Source: Flavobacterium pisciphilum
GTDB taxonomy: Bacteria > Bacteroidota > Bacteroidia > Flavobacteriales > Flavobacteriaceae
DNA: 64,000 nucleotides
Assembly (NCBI RefSeq): GCF_020905345.1
Contig: NZ_JAJJMO010000001.1
Span: 868,001 to 932,000 of the forward strand
Direction: 5' to 3'
Positions within the stretch are counted from its first letter, which is position 1, and every line of letters starts with the position of its first letter. The position numbers and the translations under genes were made by a program. Positions 48,119-55,811 of this stretch are shown in pieces. Under the pieces are notes generated by a model. That model saw only the letters and a list, made by a program, of their open reading frames with translations, was not told where the DNA came from and did not search any database.

Positions 48119-48153
48119 ATGCTCGAATATACAGCTTATGTACATTCGAGCAT
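48119..48153. terminator. bidirectional terminator between the small ORF and the GT2 gene
   Basis: ATGCTCGAAT pairs perfectly with ATTCGAGCAT, with an inner TACA/TGTA pairing, flanked by A-rich and T-rich runs. Confidence 0.75.
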
Positions 48154-48176
48154 ATTTATTTATAACTCTTTTTTAT

Positions 48177-49634
48177 CTATTTCCCTTGAGCTAAACCACG
48201 TGTTAACCAACCGCTTTTATTAGCAGTAGCAATTGCATAAGGAGTAATCCAAAACAATCCAAAGGTGAAAAGAATACTATATGAATAAGCCCAAAATGAC
48301 TCAGAGATACTATGTCTTTTAGCATAAAATAAAGCTGAAAAACTAGATACAATCATGATGCTTAAAAGTGTAGATCCGAAAAACAATATTGGATGTACTG
48401 CTATAAAAAACAACATAAATAAGACAAATGGATAGGCCATAACAATCTTCAATGATTGATCTAAAAATAAAATTCTTGTACCTAATTTAGATCCTTTTCT
48501 AAAATCTTTAAAAACATATTTTGCCATCATTAGATTCTCACGTACATTACTTCTACCCCATCTGATAAACATTTTATACAATCCTGTATAACTTTCAGGT
48601 ACATTAGTTAACACGTATGAATTTCTTTGAAACAATACTTGACGTCCTTGTTTTAAAATCATATTAGTCATTGCACGGTCTTCACCAATATCTGATGGTT
48701 GTCCCATAAAAGTTTGGTTAATCCATTCTGGAAGACACTCATATACTGCCTCACTACGGTAAGCAGCTAAAGCTCCTGGAGTACAAAGTACTGATCCCAA
48801 AACACTTTCGGCAGAACGTGCAAACTCAAAACTCATTACAAAACTTACATTTAGCATTTTAGGAAGTATCGCTTTTTTATTATTTAAAACGAGAACATTT
48901 CCTGCAACAGCACCACAATTTTCATTAGTTATAAAAGGACTAACTAAATTTCGTACTGTATCTTTTTTCACAACTGAATCACTATCAACAGTAACAAAAA
49001 TTTCTCCAGTTCCTAATTCAAATCCACGGTAAAGTGCGTGACGTTTTCCTTGATTTTTAGGTTGCTGATAAATTGACAATCTATCTCCTAATTTTATTTT
49101 TGCTTGTTGCATCCAGTACCAAGTATCATCCTTACTTCCATCATCAATAGCAAGGATTTGCATTTTTTGCTCTGGAAAATCACTCTCAGCTAAACTTATT
49201 AAAGTATCCAAAACCAATTTCCCTTCATTGTATGCTGGAACAATTATTGTACAAGTAGGCAATAACTCATCTGAAACAGATTCGATAGGTTTGTAACGGA
49301 AATAAAGGAATAAATTATATAGAAAAACTCCTGTCTTAAATAAAAAAAAGACTGTCGTTATTACCAAAAATGGATAACCCCATGTTGAGTTTATTCTCTC
49401 TATATGAAATTGATCAAAGTCTGATTGGAATTTATAAACTAAGAAAGCGCCTGCCAGCATTAATACAAAACTGCTTATAAGTACAATAAAACCTAAAGGA
49501 CTTGAGTTTACTTTAATTGCTTTCTTTAATGATTTGGCGTTAATGTTAAAAATAGAACTTGCTAAAGAATGTTCATTGCTATTTGTAGTACTATTTGCTG
49601 CGTATAATTGTTTTGAAATTGTTTCAGTTTTCAT
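48177..49634 (-). CDS. membrane glycosyltransferase family 2 (NodC/hyaluronan/PNAG synthase-like)
   Basis: A 485-residue processive beta-glycosyltransferase. Two N-terminal membrane helices (~50-110) precede the catalytic domain: CTIIVPAYNEGKL, AIDDGSKDDTW, VTVDSDSVVKKD (DxD), GEDRAMTN (acceptor Asp region) and FIRWGRSNVREN, which corresponds to the QxxRW motif. Three or four helices follow (~385-475). Such enzymes polymerise and export a beta-linked sugar chain. The nearby NodB-type deacetylase on the same strand suggests that the polymer contains N-acetylated hexosamine (inference). Confidence 0.9.
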   Translation of the reverse strand: MKTETISKQLYAANSTTNSNEHSLASSIFNINAKSLKKAIKVNSSPLGFIVLISSFVLMLAGAFLVYKFQSDFDQFHIERINSTWGYPFLVITTVFFLFKTGVFLYNLFLYFRYKPIESVSDELLPTCTIIVPAYNEGKLVLDTLISLAESDFPEQKMQILAIDDGSKDDTWYWMQQAKIKLGDRLSIYQQPKNQGKRHALYRGFELGTGEIFVTVDSDSVVKKDTVRNLVSPFITNENCGAVAGNVLVLNNKKAILPKMLNVSFVMSFEFARSAESVLGSVLCTPGALAAYRSEAVYECLPEWINQTFMGQPSDIGEDRAMTNMILKQGRQVLFQRNSYVLTNVPESYTGLYKMFIRWGRSNVRENLMMAKYVFKDFRKGSKLGTRILFLDQSLKIVMAYPFVLFMLFFIAVHPILFFGSTLLSIMIVSSFSALFYAKRHSISESFWAYSYSILFTFGLFWITPYAIATANKSGWLTRGLAQGK

Positions 49635-50078
49635 GCTTGTATTCTTATATTACTATATTAGGCTCTTATTTAAATGCCACCTCCTTTTTCATTTGTTTTT
49701 GATGTCGATTATGAAATTCAACGACCAAATTAAATGGTATACAGGAATAGACAATTCATATTTAGCAAGCCTTGTGCCATTATAGTTTTTAATAGAAAAT
49801 GAGGCAATTACAATAGTATTTGCTCATTTATTGTGTATACCTGTTACCCAAATTGGGTAAAAATTACACACATTGTATCTTTTTATAGAATAAGCAGAAT
49901 CAGTATAACATGCTATAATTTATACTTTATACAATAACTTTATAGTGGTGATTAATCCCAGTTTTAATTCTTTGCAGGCATGAGATAGCAGCCCCAACAA
50001 ATCATACTTTACAAACAGTTTAAAACATAGCTGTAATTGTAAGTTGTCAGGAAAAATTGAAGCAAGAAAAAGAAAAGA
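49635..50078. other. 444-nt non-coding stretch with a palindrome
   Basis: No supported gene. It holds TTACCCAAATTGGGTAA at 49844-49860, an inverted repeat with 8-base arms, which could be an operator for the GT2 gene or a structured leader. Otherwise AT-rich. Confidence 0.45.
49844..49860. promoter_or_regulatory. 17-bp inverted repeat, possible operator
   Basis: TTACCCAAATTGGGTAA has perfect 8-base arms around one base, 210 nt upstream of the GT2 start. No T-run follows immediately, so an operator is likelier than a terminator. Confidence 0.35.
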
Positions 50079-50573
50079 TTATTTATCGGCAGTCAATGCT
50101 TTGATTAATTCATCTAATTTGTTTCCATGAATATTCTTGGCGAGGATAATTCCGTTTTTATCAATTAGAGCATTAAAAGGAATTGATTGAATTTTATAAT
50201 TTAATACAGCCGGAGAATTCCATAGTTTTAAATCACTCACTTGAGTCCATGGTTGTTTTAATTTTGCCATAGCTCCTAACCAAGCTGGTTTCTTTGAATC
50301 TAAAGAAACACCATAAATCATAAACTTATTAGGGTACTTTTGGTACAATTTCAATAATTCAGGTTGCTCTTTAACACAAGGTCCGCACCATGATGCCCAA
50401 AAATCAACTAATACTAATGCCCCTCTCATAGAAGAAAGCGAGATCACATTTCCTTTAGCATCTGGAAGATCCAGATCTGGAATTATATCTCCTATTTCAA
50501 GACCTTCAGTTTGTGCATTAGCACTAGTAAATGAGCAAATTAAAAATGTAAGCGTAAAAAATAAATTCTTCAT
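50079..50573 (-). CDS. TlpA-family thioredoxin-like protein
   Basis: A 164-residue exported redox protein. Signal peptide LFFTLTFLICSFTSANAQ is followed by the AhpC-TSA/TlpA fold: IGDIIPDLDLPDAKGN, the active site WASWCGPC (~74-81), and the cis-Pro region SIPFNALIDKNGIIL. It probably acts as a periplasmic thiol reductase or oxidant-defence protein. It is monocistronic. Confidence 0.92.
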   Translation of the reverse strand: MKNLFFTLTFLICSFTSANAQTEGLEIGDIIPDLDLPDAKGNVISLSSMRGALVLVDFWASWCGPCVKEQPELLKLYQKYPNKFMIYGVSLDSKKPAWLGAMAKLKQPWTQVSDLKLWNSPAVLNYKIQSIPFNALIDKNGIILAKNIHGNKLDELIKALTADK

Positions 50574-50749
50574 AGGTTCGTGTTAATTTACAAGTATTTG
50601 GGAATGCTTGATTATACTGTTTAAGAAGAAGAAATAGAATAAACAACAATTGGTATCTCTCCAATTTCTCCCATGCGAATTTAAAAATATTTTTCACTAA
50701 TTAAGAATAGTTTTTCTTTGACACAAATTATAACTCTTTAAAATTATAC

Positions 50750-50757
50750 TAAGTTTG
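50750..50757 (+). promoter_or_regulatory. -7 element upstream of nagA
   Basis: TAAGTTTG matches TAnnTTTG. It lies 117 nt before the nagA ATG, leaving a long leader. No TTG at 19 nt. Confidence 0.45.
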
Positions 50758-50873
50758 TAGTACAGCCTTGAAAATAAAAATTACTACAATGAATTTAAGG
50801 AACTTAGTTAGTCATTAGCAAAGTAAAAACACGATAGAAGGCAGTAAACCAATAAAGAAATAAAACTATAAAA

Positions 50874-51998
50874 ATGAAGCAAGCAATTATCAATACAACT
50901 ATACACACTGGTGAAGAAATAATTAATAACGGAGTCATTATTATCGAGAACGGAACGATACTTTCTGTTCAAAAAGAAATTCCAAATGATATTAAGACAA
51001 TTGATCTAAAAGGAAATCATATCGCAGCTGGATTTATAGATATTCAAATAAACGGTGGTGAAAAACTTTATTTTAGCCAAACACCTACCGAGGAAACCAT
51101 TCAAGATATATACGAATCAAGTCTTAAATACAGCACAACACATGTACTTCCGTGCTTAATATCCTCATCTAAGGAAACAATTCTCCAAGGAATAGAAGCA
51201 GTACGTAATTATAAAGAAAAATATAACAATGGTGTAATCGGAATGCATTTGGAAGGACCTTTTTTAAATCCTTTAAAACGTGGAGCACATAGTATCGACC
51301 AAGTTCGTAAACCAACCAATTCAGAGCTAGAGGAAATTATTCGTCACGGGAAAGATGTCATAAAAGTAATCACGATTGCTCCTGAATGTTTTACTGATGA
51401 ACAACTAAATATGTTATTAGAAAGTGGTATTACAATTTCGATAGGACATTCGACCATTACACATAAAGAAGCCCAAGTTTATTTCTCTAAAGGCATAAAA
51501 CTCGTAACCCATTTATTTAATGCTATGACGCAATTTGGTCATCGAGAACCAGGTTTAGTTGGTGCAACTCTAGAAAATGAAAATGTATATGCTCCAGTAA
51601 TTTTAGATGGTGCACATTGTGATTATGCTGCAGCAAAATTGGCATATAAACTAAAACAGGATAAATTTTTCTTAATTAGCGATGCAACATTTTTAGGACG
51701 TAAAATAGCCGATTTTAAGTGGGGAAATTTTGATGCACACTTAGAAAATGGTTTCTATAGAAACAACGAAGGCAATCTAGCAGGCGCAACAATATCTATG
51801 CAAGAAGCAGTACAAAACGCTTATAATCATTTAAACGTATCAGCAGACGAAGCTGTAAAAATGGCTTCTACTCATGTAGCAAATGCTATAGGTATGGGAA
51901 ATAAATTAGGAAAAATAAAAACTGGATTTCCTGCAAGCTTTGTCAAATTCAACGCTGATTTAACGACAATAGAAACATTGAATTTCAATACTATTTAA
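50874..51998 (+). CDS. nagA: N-acetylglucosamine-6-phosphate deacetylase
   Basis: A 374-residue amidohydrolase that converts GlcNAc-6-P to GlcN-6-P in amino-sugar recycling. Visible motifs are AAGFIDIQINGG (~55-66), GMHLEGPFLNPLKRGAH (metal-binding Glu), SIGHSTITHKEA and VTHLFNAMTQFGHREPG (metal-binding His), DGAHCDY and LISDATFLG with the catalytic Asp. Length and motif order are complete. It is transcribed alone. Amino-sugar use fits the GT2/NodB genes nearby only loosely. Confidence 0.95.
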   Translation: MKQAIINTTIHTGEEIINNGVIIIENGTILSVQKEIPNDIKTIDLKGNHIAAGFIDIQINGGEKLYFSQTPTEETIQDIYESSLKYSTTHVLPCLISSSKETILQGIEAVRNYKEKYNNGVIGMHLEGPFLNPLKRGAHSIDQVRKPTNSELEEIIRHGKDVIKVITIAPECFTDEQLNMLLESGITISIGHSTITHKEAQVYFSKGIKLVTHLFNAMTQFGHREPGLVGATLENENVYAPVILDGAHCDYAAAKLAYKLKQDKFFLISDATFLGRKIADFKWGNFDAHLENGFYRNNEGNLAGATISMQEAVQNAYNHLNVSADEAVKMASTHVANAIGMGNKLGKIKTGFPASFVKFNADLTTIETLNFNTI

Positions 51999-52062
51999 GC
52001 AGTTGTTTCAGAGGCTAACCAAATAACTAAGCCCGCATGGGGATTATTTAGTAATTAACACC

Positions 52063-52090
52063 GATTAAAATCATTACCCACATTTTAATC
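52063..52090. terminator. hairpin between nagA and the HxlR gene
   Basis: GATTAAAAT pairs with ATTTTAATC (9 bp) in the gap between the two convergent genes. GC-poor, so only moderate. Confidence 0.5.
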
Positions 52091-52102
52091 TGTGCTAAAA
52101 TT

Positions 52103-52471
52103 CTAAAGCGCTATTGCTTCACTTTCTTTTTTTAATATCGTTTTTAGCTGAGGAGCAAAATCTATTCCCCACTTATCAAGAGCAACAATTAAAGGCAAAA
52201 GCGATTCACCAGTTTCAGTAAGATAATATTCTACTCGTAAGGGAACTTCTGTATAAATTGTTTTTGCCAAAAGCCCATGCGATTCCAGTTCTCTTAATTG
52301 GTTTTGCAATACTCGCTTGCTAATACCATTAATAGCTAGAACCAAATCTTTAGGTCTTTTAATTCCTTTATAGATTTCATCTAGTAAACAAAATTTCCAT
52401 TTAGAACCTACCACTTCCATTGCAACAGTAAGACCACAATTATAATCTATCGGAATTTTTCGTTGGTACAT
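52103..52471 (-). CDS. HxlR-family winged-helix regulator
   Basis: A 122-residue HxlR-type transcription factor: CGLTVAMEVVGSKWKFCLLDEI (with the family's single conserved Cys ~12), the recognition helix region ISKRVLQNQLRELESHGLL and the wing EVPLRVEYYLTETGESL. It is divergent from a flavodoxin-like NAD(P)H oxidoreductase gene, a classic arrangement for an electrophile- or redox-responsive regulator and its target. A perfect palindrome in the shared region is the likely operator. Confidence 0.92.
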   Translation of the reverse strand: MYQRKIPIDYNCGLTVAMEVVGSKWKFCLLDEIYKGIKRPKDLVLAINGISKRVLQNQLRELESHGLLAKTIYTEVPLRVEYYLTETGESLLPLIVALDKWGIDFAPQLKTILKKESEAIAL

Positions 52472-52538
52472 AGTTTTAGTTTCATTTGTTGATTTACAAA
52501 AGTAACCATAAATGAAGAATTTGCCTTAATTATCAATG

Positions 52539-52554
52539 GTGATTAATTAATCAC
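52539..52554. promoter_or_regulatory. perfect 16-bp palindrome, likely HxlR operator
   Basis: GTGATTAATTAATCAC is fully self-complementary. Further TGATTAAT half sites stand at about 52559 and 52578, close to the promoter of the oxidoreductase gene. Confidence 0.6.
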
Positions 52555-52576
52555 TAAATGATTAATTTGCCCCTTA

Positions 52577-52607
52577 TTGATTAATCCTTCAATGCGCTTC
52601 ATATTTG
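52577..52607 (+). promoter_or_regulatory. promoter of the flavodoxin-like oxidoreductase gene
   Basis: TTG at 52577-52579, a 20-nt spacer, then CATATTTG at 52600-52607, one mismatch from TAnnTTTG. A TGATTAAT half site overlaps the -33 part, which would allow repression. Confidence 0.45.
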
Positions 52608-52633
52608 CATAAGCAAATTTTAAAATTAAAAGC

Positions 52634-53164
52634 ATGAAAACTCTAGTGATTATCATACATCCCGATTTAAAAAATTCAATAATAAACAAACGCTGGATTG
52701 AAGAATTAAAAAAGTATCCTGAAAAATATCATATACACGATTTACATAGTTTATATCCAGACGAGAATATTGATGTTGAGAAAGAAAAACAACTCGTAGA
52801 AGCACACGATACAATTATATTTCAATTCCCTTTCTATTGGTTTAACTGCCCTCCACTTTACAAAAAATGGCTGGATGAAGTATTAACTTACGGATGGGCT
52901 TATGGCTCTAAAAGTGGCTATAAGCTGAGTAATAAGAAAATTGCATTGGGCATAACAGTTGGTATCAATGAAGAAGATTATACTACGGCAGGCAAATACA
53001 AATACACCCTAAAACAGTTAACAGCTCCTTTCGAAATTACTTTTAATTATATCAAAGCCGATTATAAATCTCTCTTTGCATTTTATGGTGCCGAGCACAA
53101 TGCTACTTCTGAAAGAATTGAGAAAAGCACTCAAGATTATATTTCTTTCATCGCCAATTTATAA
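52634..53164 (+). CDS. NAD(P)H-dependent oxidoreductase of the flavodoxin-like fold (KefF/MdaB type)
   Basis: A 176-residue FMN or FAD quinone-reductase-like protein. The opening KTLVIIIHPDLKNSIINKRW is the phosphate-binding beta-strand and loop. IIFQFPFYWFNCPPLYKKWLDEVLTYGWAYG is the strongly conserved flavin and dimer segment (given here in shortened form as FPFYWFNCPPLYKKWLDEV). The late YKSLFAFYGA is typical too. It is probably induced through the divergent HxlR regulator. Substrates may be quinones or other electrophiles. Confidence 0.92.
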   Translation: MKTLVIIIHPDLKNSIINKRWIEELKKYPEKYHIHDLHSLYPDENIDVEKEKQLVEAHDTIIFQFPFYWFNCPPLYKKWLDEVLTYGWAYGSKSGYKLSNKKIALGITVGINEEDYTTAGKYKYTLKQLTAPFEITFNYIKADYKSLFAFYGAEHNATSERIEKSTQDYISFIANL

Positions 53165-53178
53165 AATAACAAACCATA

Positions 53179-53204
53179 AAAAAACCGCTATATAGCGGTT
53201 TTTT
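53179..53204. terminator. perfectly symmetrical bidirectional terminator
   Basis: AAAAAACCGCTA and TAGCGGTTTTTT surround a TA centre: a 26-bp perfect palindrome between the convergent oxidoreductase and MarR genes. Confidence 0.85.
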
Positions 53205-53213
53205 AAATTCTGA

Positions 53214-53699
53214 TTACGATTTACTATTTTTTAATTGTAACGCCCTTTGCAAAAAGCTCTGATTGGCAATTTTACTTTCAGCTTCATTTATAGCTTTCAA
53301 TAAATTATTCTCATTATCAGTAATTTCATTAAGTACTTCAGAGATAATATCCCATACAGGTTTCATCTCTAAAATAAGATCCTGTCCTTTTGCAGTAAGC
53401 ACAATTAAACGTTTACGCTCATCTTCTTTATCTTTTTTCGAACGAATAAGTTTTTGTCTTTCTAATTCTTTTAGCAAACTAATTGTAGATGGATGCGTAT
53501 AACCAATCTCATTAGCGATTTCTACAATACTTAATACTCCTTTATTATAAAGAGTGTAAATTACTGGAAACCATTTGGGTTCAAACTCAATGTCAAATGA
53601 TTTGTAGAGCATCGCACCGTCTTTACGCAATTGTTCACTAAGCCGTTGCAATCTTGTCGATAAAGCCAAAATACCTGATTCATCTATAATATTCATCAT
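53214..53699 (-). CDS. MarR-family transcriptional regulator
   Basis: About 162 residues from the ATG at 53699, two bases after the upstream GNAT stop codon; an in-frame ATG at 53723 would overlap that gene by 22 nt and is less likely. The winged helix is visible as GVLSIVEIANEIGYTHPSTISLLKELERQKLI and the wing KDKEDERKRLIVLTAKGQDL (motif given in part: SKKDKEDERKRL). The operon partner GNAT gene precedes it. It probably regulates the pair or nearby genes; no ligand can be read. Confidence 0.9.
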   Translation of the reverse strand: MMNIIDESGILALSTRLQRLSEQLRKDGAMLYKSFDIEFEPKWFPVIYTLYNKGVLSIVEIANEIGYTHPSTISLLKELERQKLIRSKKDKEDERKRLIVLTAKGQDLILEMKPVWDIISEVLNEITDNENNLLKAINEAESKIANQSFLQRALQLKNSKS

Positions 53700-53701
53700 G
53701 T

Positions 53702-54193
53702 CTAATTTAATTTTAAATGACAAAACACATTATCAGCACCCATTATTGGAAATGCAACTGGAAGCGTTTCTTTCTCAATTCGCACAAAATCATTTCTTTC
53801 ATAAAAACGTAAAGCAGCTTCTAGTACAGATACCGTTCCCAAATACAAATCAAGTACATTATTTTGCTTGCTAAAAGCAATTAATGTATCCAGAAGTTGC
53901 TGGGCAATAAACAACTCTTTACCTCTGAACTCTTTTTTTACAAACATCTTTCGTATGGCTCCTTCCCCACTATCATCATATTTTACCAATGCTATAGTGC
54001 CAACTAATTCTTCATCAATAAAGGCTCCCCAAAAACAGCCACCTCTTTTATGATAATAATTATTTATTTCTAAAAGATCAGGCTGATCTTCTAAAGTTAT
54101 AGGAACATTAAACTCTTTCTGCTGGATATTTAAAATTAAATCAACTACAACAGCTGAATGATTATCTGCAATAGGAACAATTGATATATTCAT
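53702..54193 (-). CDS. GNAT-family N-acetyltransferase
   Basis: A 163-residue GNAT. ELVGTIALVKYDDSGEGAIRKMFVKKEFRGKELFIAQQLL shows the beta4 strand, the acceptor contact and a pyrophosphate loop EFRGKEL in place of QxxGxG (~94-100), then a helix, and LRFYERNDFVRI near the C-terminus. It starts a two-gene operon with the MarR regulator. Substrate unknown. Confidence 0.87.
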   Translation of the reverse strand: MNISIVPIADNHSAVVVDLILNIQQKEFNVPITLEDQPDLLEINNYYHKRGGCFWGAFIDEELVGTIALVKYDDSGEGAIRKMFVKKEFRGKELFIAQQLLDTLIAFSKQNNVLDLYLGTVSVLEAALRFYERNDFVRIEKETLPVAFPIMGADNVFCHLKLN

Positions 54194-54409
54194 AGTTTAC
54201 AACATTTACAATGTAAAACTACGTAGTTAAATACATAAAACAAAATTATTTAATTAAAAACTAACATTCTACAAATAACCAATACCTATCTAATTGCCTA
54301 ATTTTTATTCCAAAACGACTTCTGAAAACATTACAATTCATTTAACTTTTGAGTCCAAATTATACATTAAATTTTTTGTAATTTCGCGCCCTCATATTTT
54401 GAACCCTTC

Positions 54410-55273
54410 ATGAAAAACAAATTAATAAATATACCACCACTTCCAGCAGTAATTTTAGCAATCATAAGCGTGCAATTCGGCGCTGCCATTGCAAAAAGTC
54501 TCTTTCCAGCTATTGGAGCAGCAGGAACAGCATCATTACGAATAGGAATTTCTGCAATAATATTATTATTGGTTTACAGACCAAACTTGCTTGCAATTAC
54601 ACCCAAACAATGGAAGCTTGTAATTCCTTACGGGTTGTCTTTAGGATTAATGAACTTAATCTTTTACCTCGCAATAGAGCGAATTCCTGTTGGTTTAGGA
54701 GTTACATTAGAATTTATAGGACCACTGTTACTAGCCGTTTTGGGATCAAAACGTTTGGTAGATTATCTATGGGTATTACTTGCTGCAATAGGAATAGCAC
54801 TTATTGCACCTTGGTCAGGTAACGGAATCGATATTGTTGGAGTTTTATTTGCATTATTAGCAGGTGTCTTCTGGGCTACTTATATTGTATTAGGCGGAAA
54901 AGTTTCAAAAGTAATGAAAGATGGTGATGCAGTATCAACCGGAATGTTGTTTGCTTCTATGCTTATTGTTCCTTTTGGAATTATGGAAAATGGATTAAGT
55001 AACCTAACACCAACTTATTTAGGAATGGGAATCGCACTTGCTCTATTGTCAAGCGCAATACCGTTTACATTAGAAATGAAAGCACTAGGACAACTTCCTC
55101 CACGCACCTTCAGTATTTTAATGAGTTTAGAACCTGCAGCAGCTTCAATTTGTGCTTTTCTATTTTTACAAGAACATCTAAAATTTAGCGAAATAATTGC
55201 CGTTGTTTTTGTCGTAATAGCATCAGCTGGATCAACAATGACCGCTAAGAAAGCAATTCAAATCAAGGACTAG
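54410..55273 (+). CDS. EamA-family (RhtA-like) inner-membrane exporter
   Basis: A 287-residue transporter of the drug/metabolite superfamily with about ten hydrophobic helices in two EamA repeats. Motifs such as AAIAKSLFPAIGAAGTASLRI, FYLAIERIPVGLGVTLEFIGPL and SLEPAAASICAFLFLQEHL match the RhtA branch (amino-acid efflux). It is monocistronic, with TAATTTCG just upstream as an imperfect -7 element. Threonine/homoserine export is the family's known role; the substrate here is not certain. Confidence 0.9.
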   Translation: MKNKLINIPPLPAVILAIISVQFGAAIAKSLFPAIGAAGTASLRIGISAIILLLVYRPNLLAITPKQWKLVIPYGLSLGLMNLIFYLAIERIPVGLGVTLEFIGPLLLAVLGSKRLVDYLWVLLAAIGIALIAPWSGNGIDIVGVLFALLAGVFWATYIVLGGKVSKVMKDGDAVSTGMLFASMLIVPFGIMENGLSNLTPTYLGMGIALALLSSAIPFTLEMKALGQLPPRTFSILMSLEPAAASICAFLFLQEHLKFSEIIAVVFVVIASAGSTMTAKKAIQIKD

Positions 55274-55811
55274 AAATCTTCACTACACGTTTTTGAAGCA
55301 TTCTCCAGCTATTCACTATATCTTTTCTTTGTTAAAGAAACAAACAAAAGGATGCCGTTTCTATCTGGGCTAGACTTAAGAATAACATTCAGGTTTTATG
55401 AGACACTTCCTTCGTCAGTGAGACAAGATTGGGGTTGTTTTGTGTAAACGAGTCCTTTGAGCCTTTGCAACTTTGTTCCTTTGAGCCTTTGTTCCTTTGC
55501 AACTTAGAACCTTCAAATCTGTATCGAATTACTTTATGAGACACTTCCTTCGTCAGCGAGACAAGATTGTGTTTGCTTTCTGTAAACAAGTCTTTTGTTC
55601 CTTTGAGCCTTTGCAACTTTGTTCCTTTGAACCTTTGTTCCTTTGAACCTTTGCAACTTAGACCCTTTGCAACTTAGACCCTTTACAACTTAGAACCTCA
55701 GCACCTCAGTAACTTAGAACCTTTGCTACTTAAAACCTTATTTCTTCAAAAAACAAAAAAGCAGCGATTCATAAGAGTCGCTGCTTTTTTACTTTTTTTT
55801 AGGAAAGATTC
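55274..55811. repeat. low-complexity repeat tract with a duplicated 37-bp unit
   Basis: From ~55440 to ~55740 the DNA consists of irregular repeats of CCTTTG, CAACTT and TTAGAACC units. A 37-bp unit beginning TTTATGAGACACTTCCTTCG and ending GACAAGATTG occurs at 55395-55431 and 55533-55569 with one mismatch. A frame of 75 codons across it is a by-product of the repeats. The unit shares CGTC-G-GACAAGATTG with the right arm of the hairpin element at 61790-61916. Confidence 0.7.
55755..55790. terminator. strong terminator downstream of the DUF4374 gene
   Basis: AAAAAAGCAGCGA and TCGCTGCTTTTTT form a perfect 13-bp stem, 22 nt past the stop codon of the minus-strand gene. Confidence 0.85.

Noticed and set aside
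49534..49785. 83-codon plus-strand frame overlapping the GT2 start
   Set aside because: Mostly antisense to the GT2 gene and its leader; composition is that of a shadow frame.
55389..55616. 75-codon minus-strand frame in the repeat tract
   Set aside because: Its sequence only reflects the CCTTTG/CAACTT repeats and the duplicated 37-bp unit; no start signal or family.
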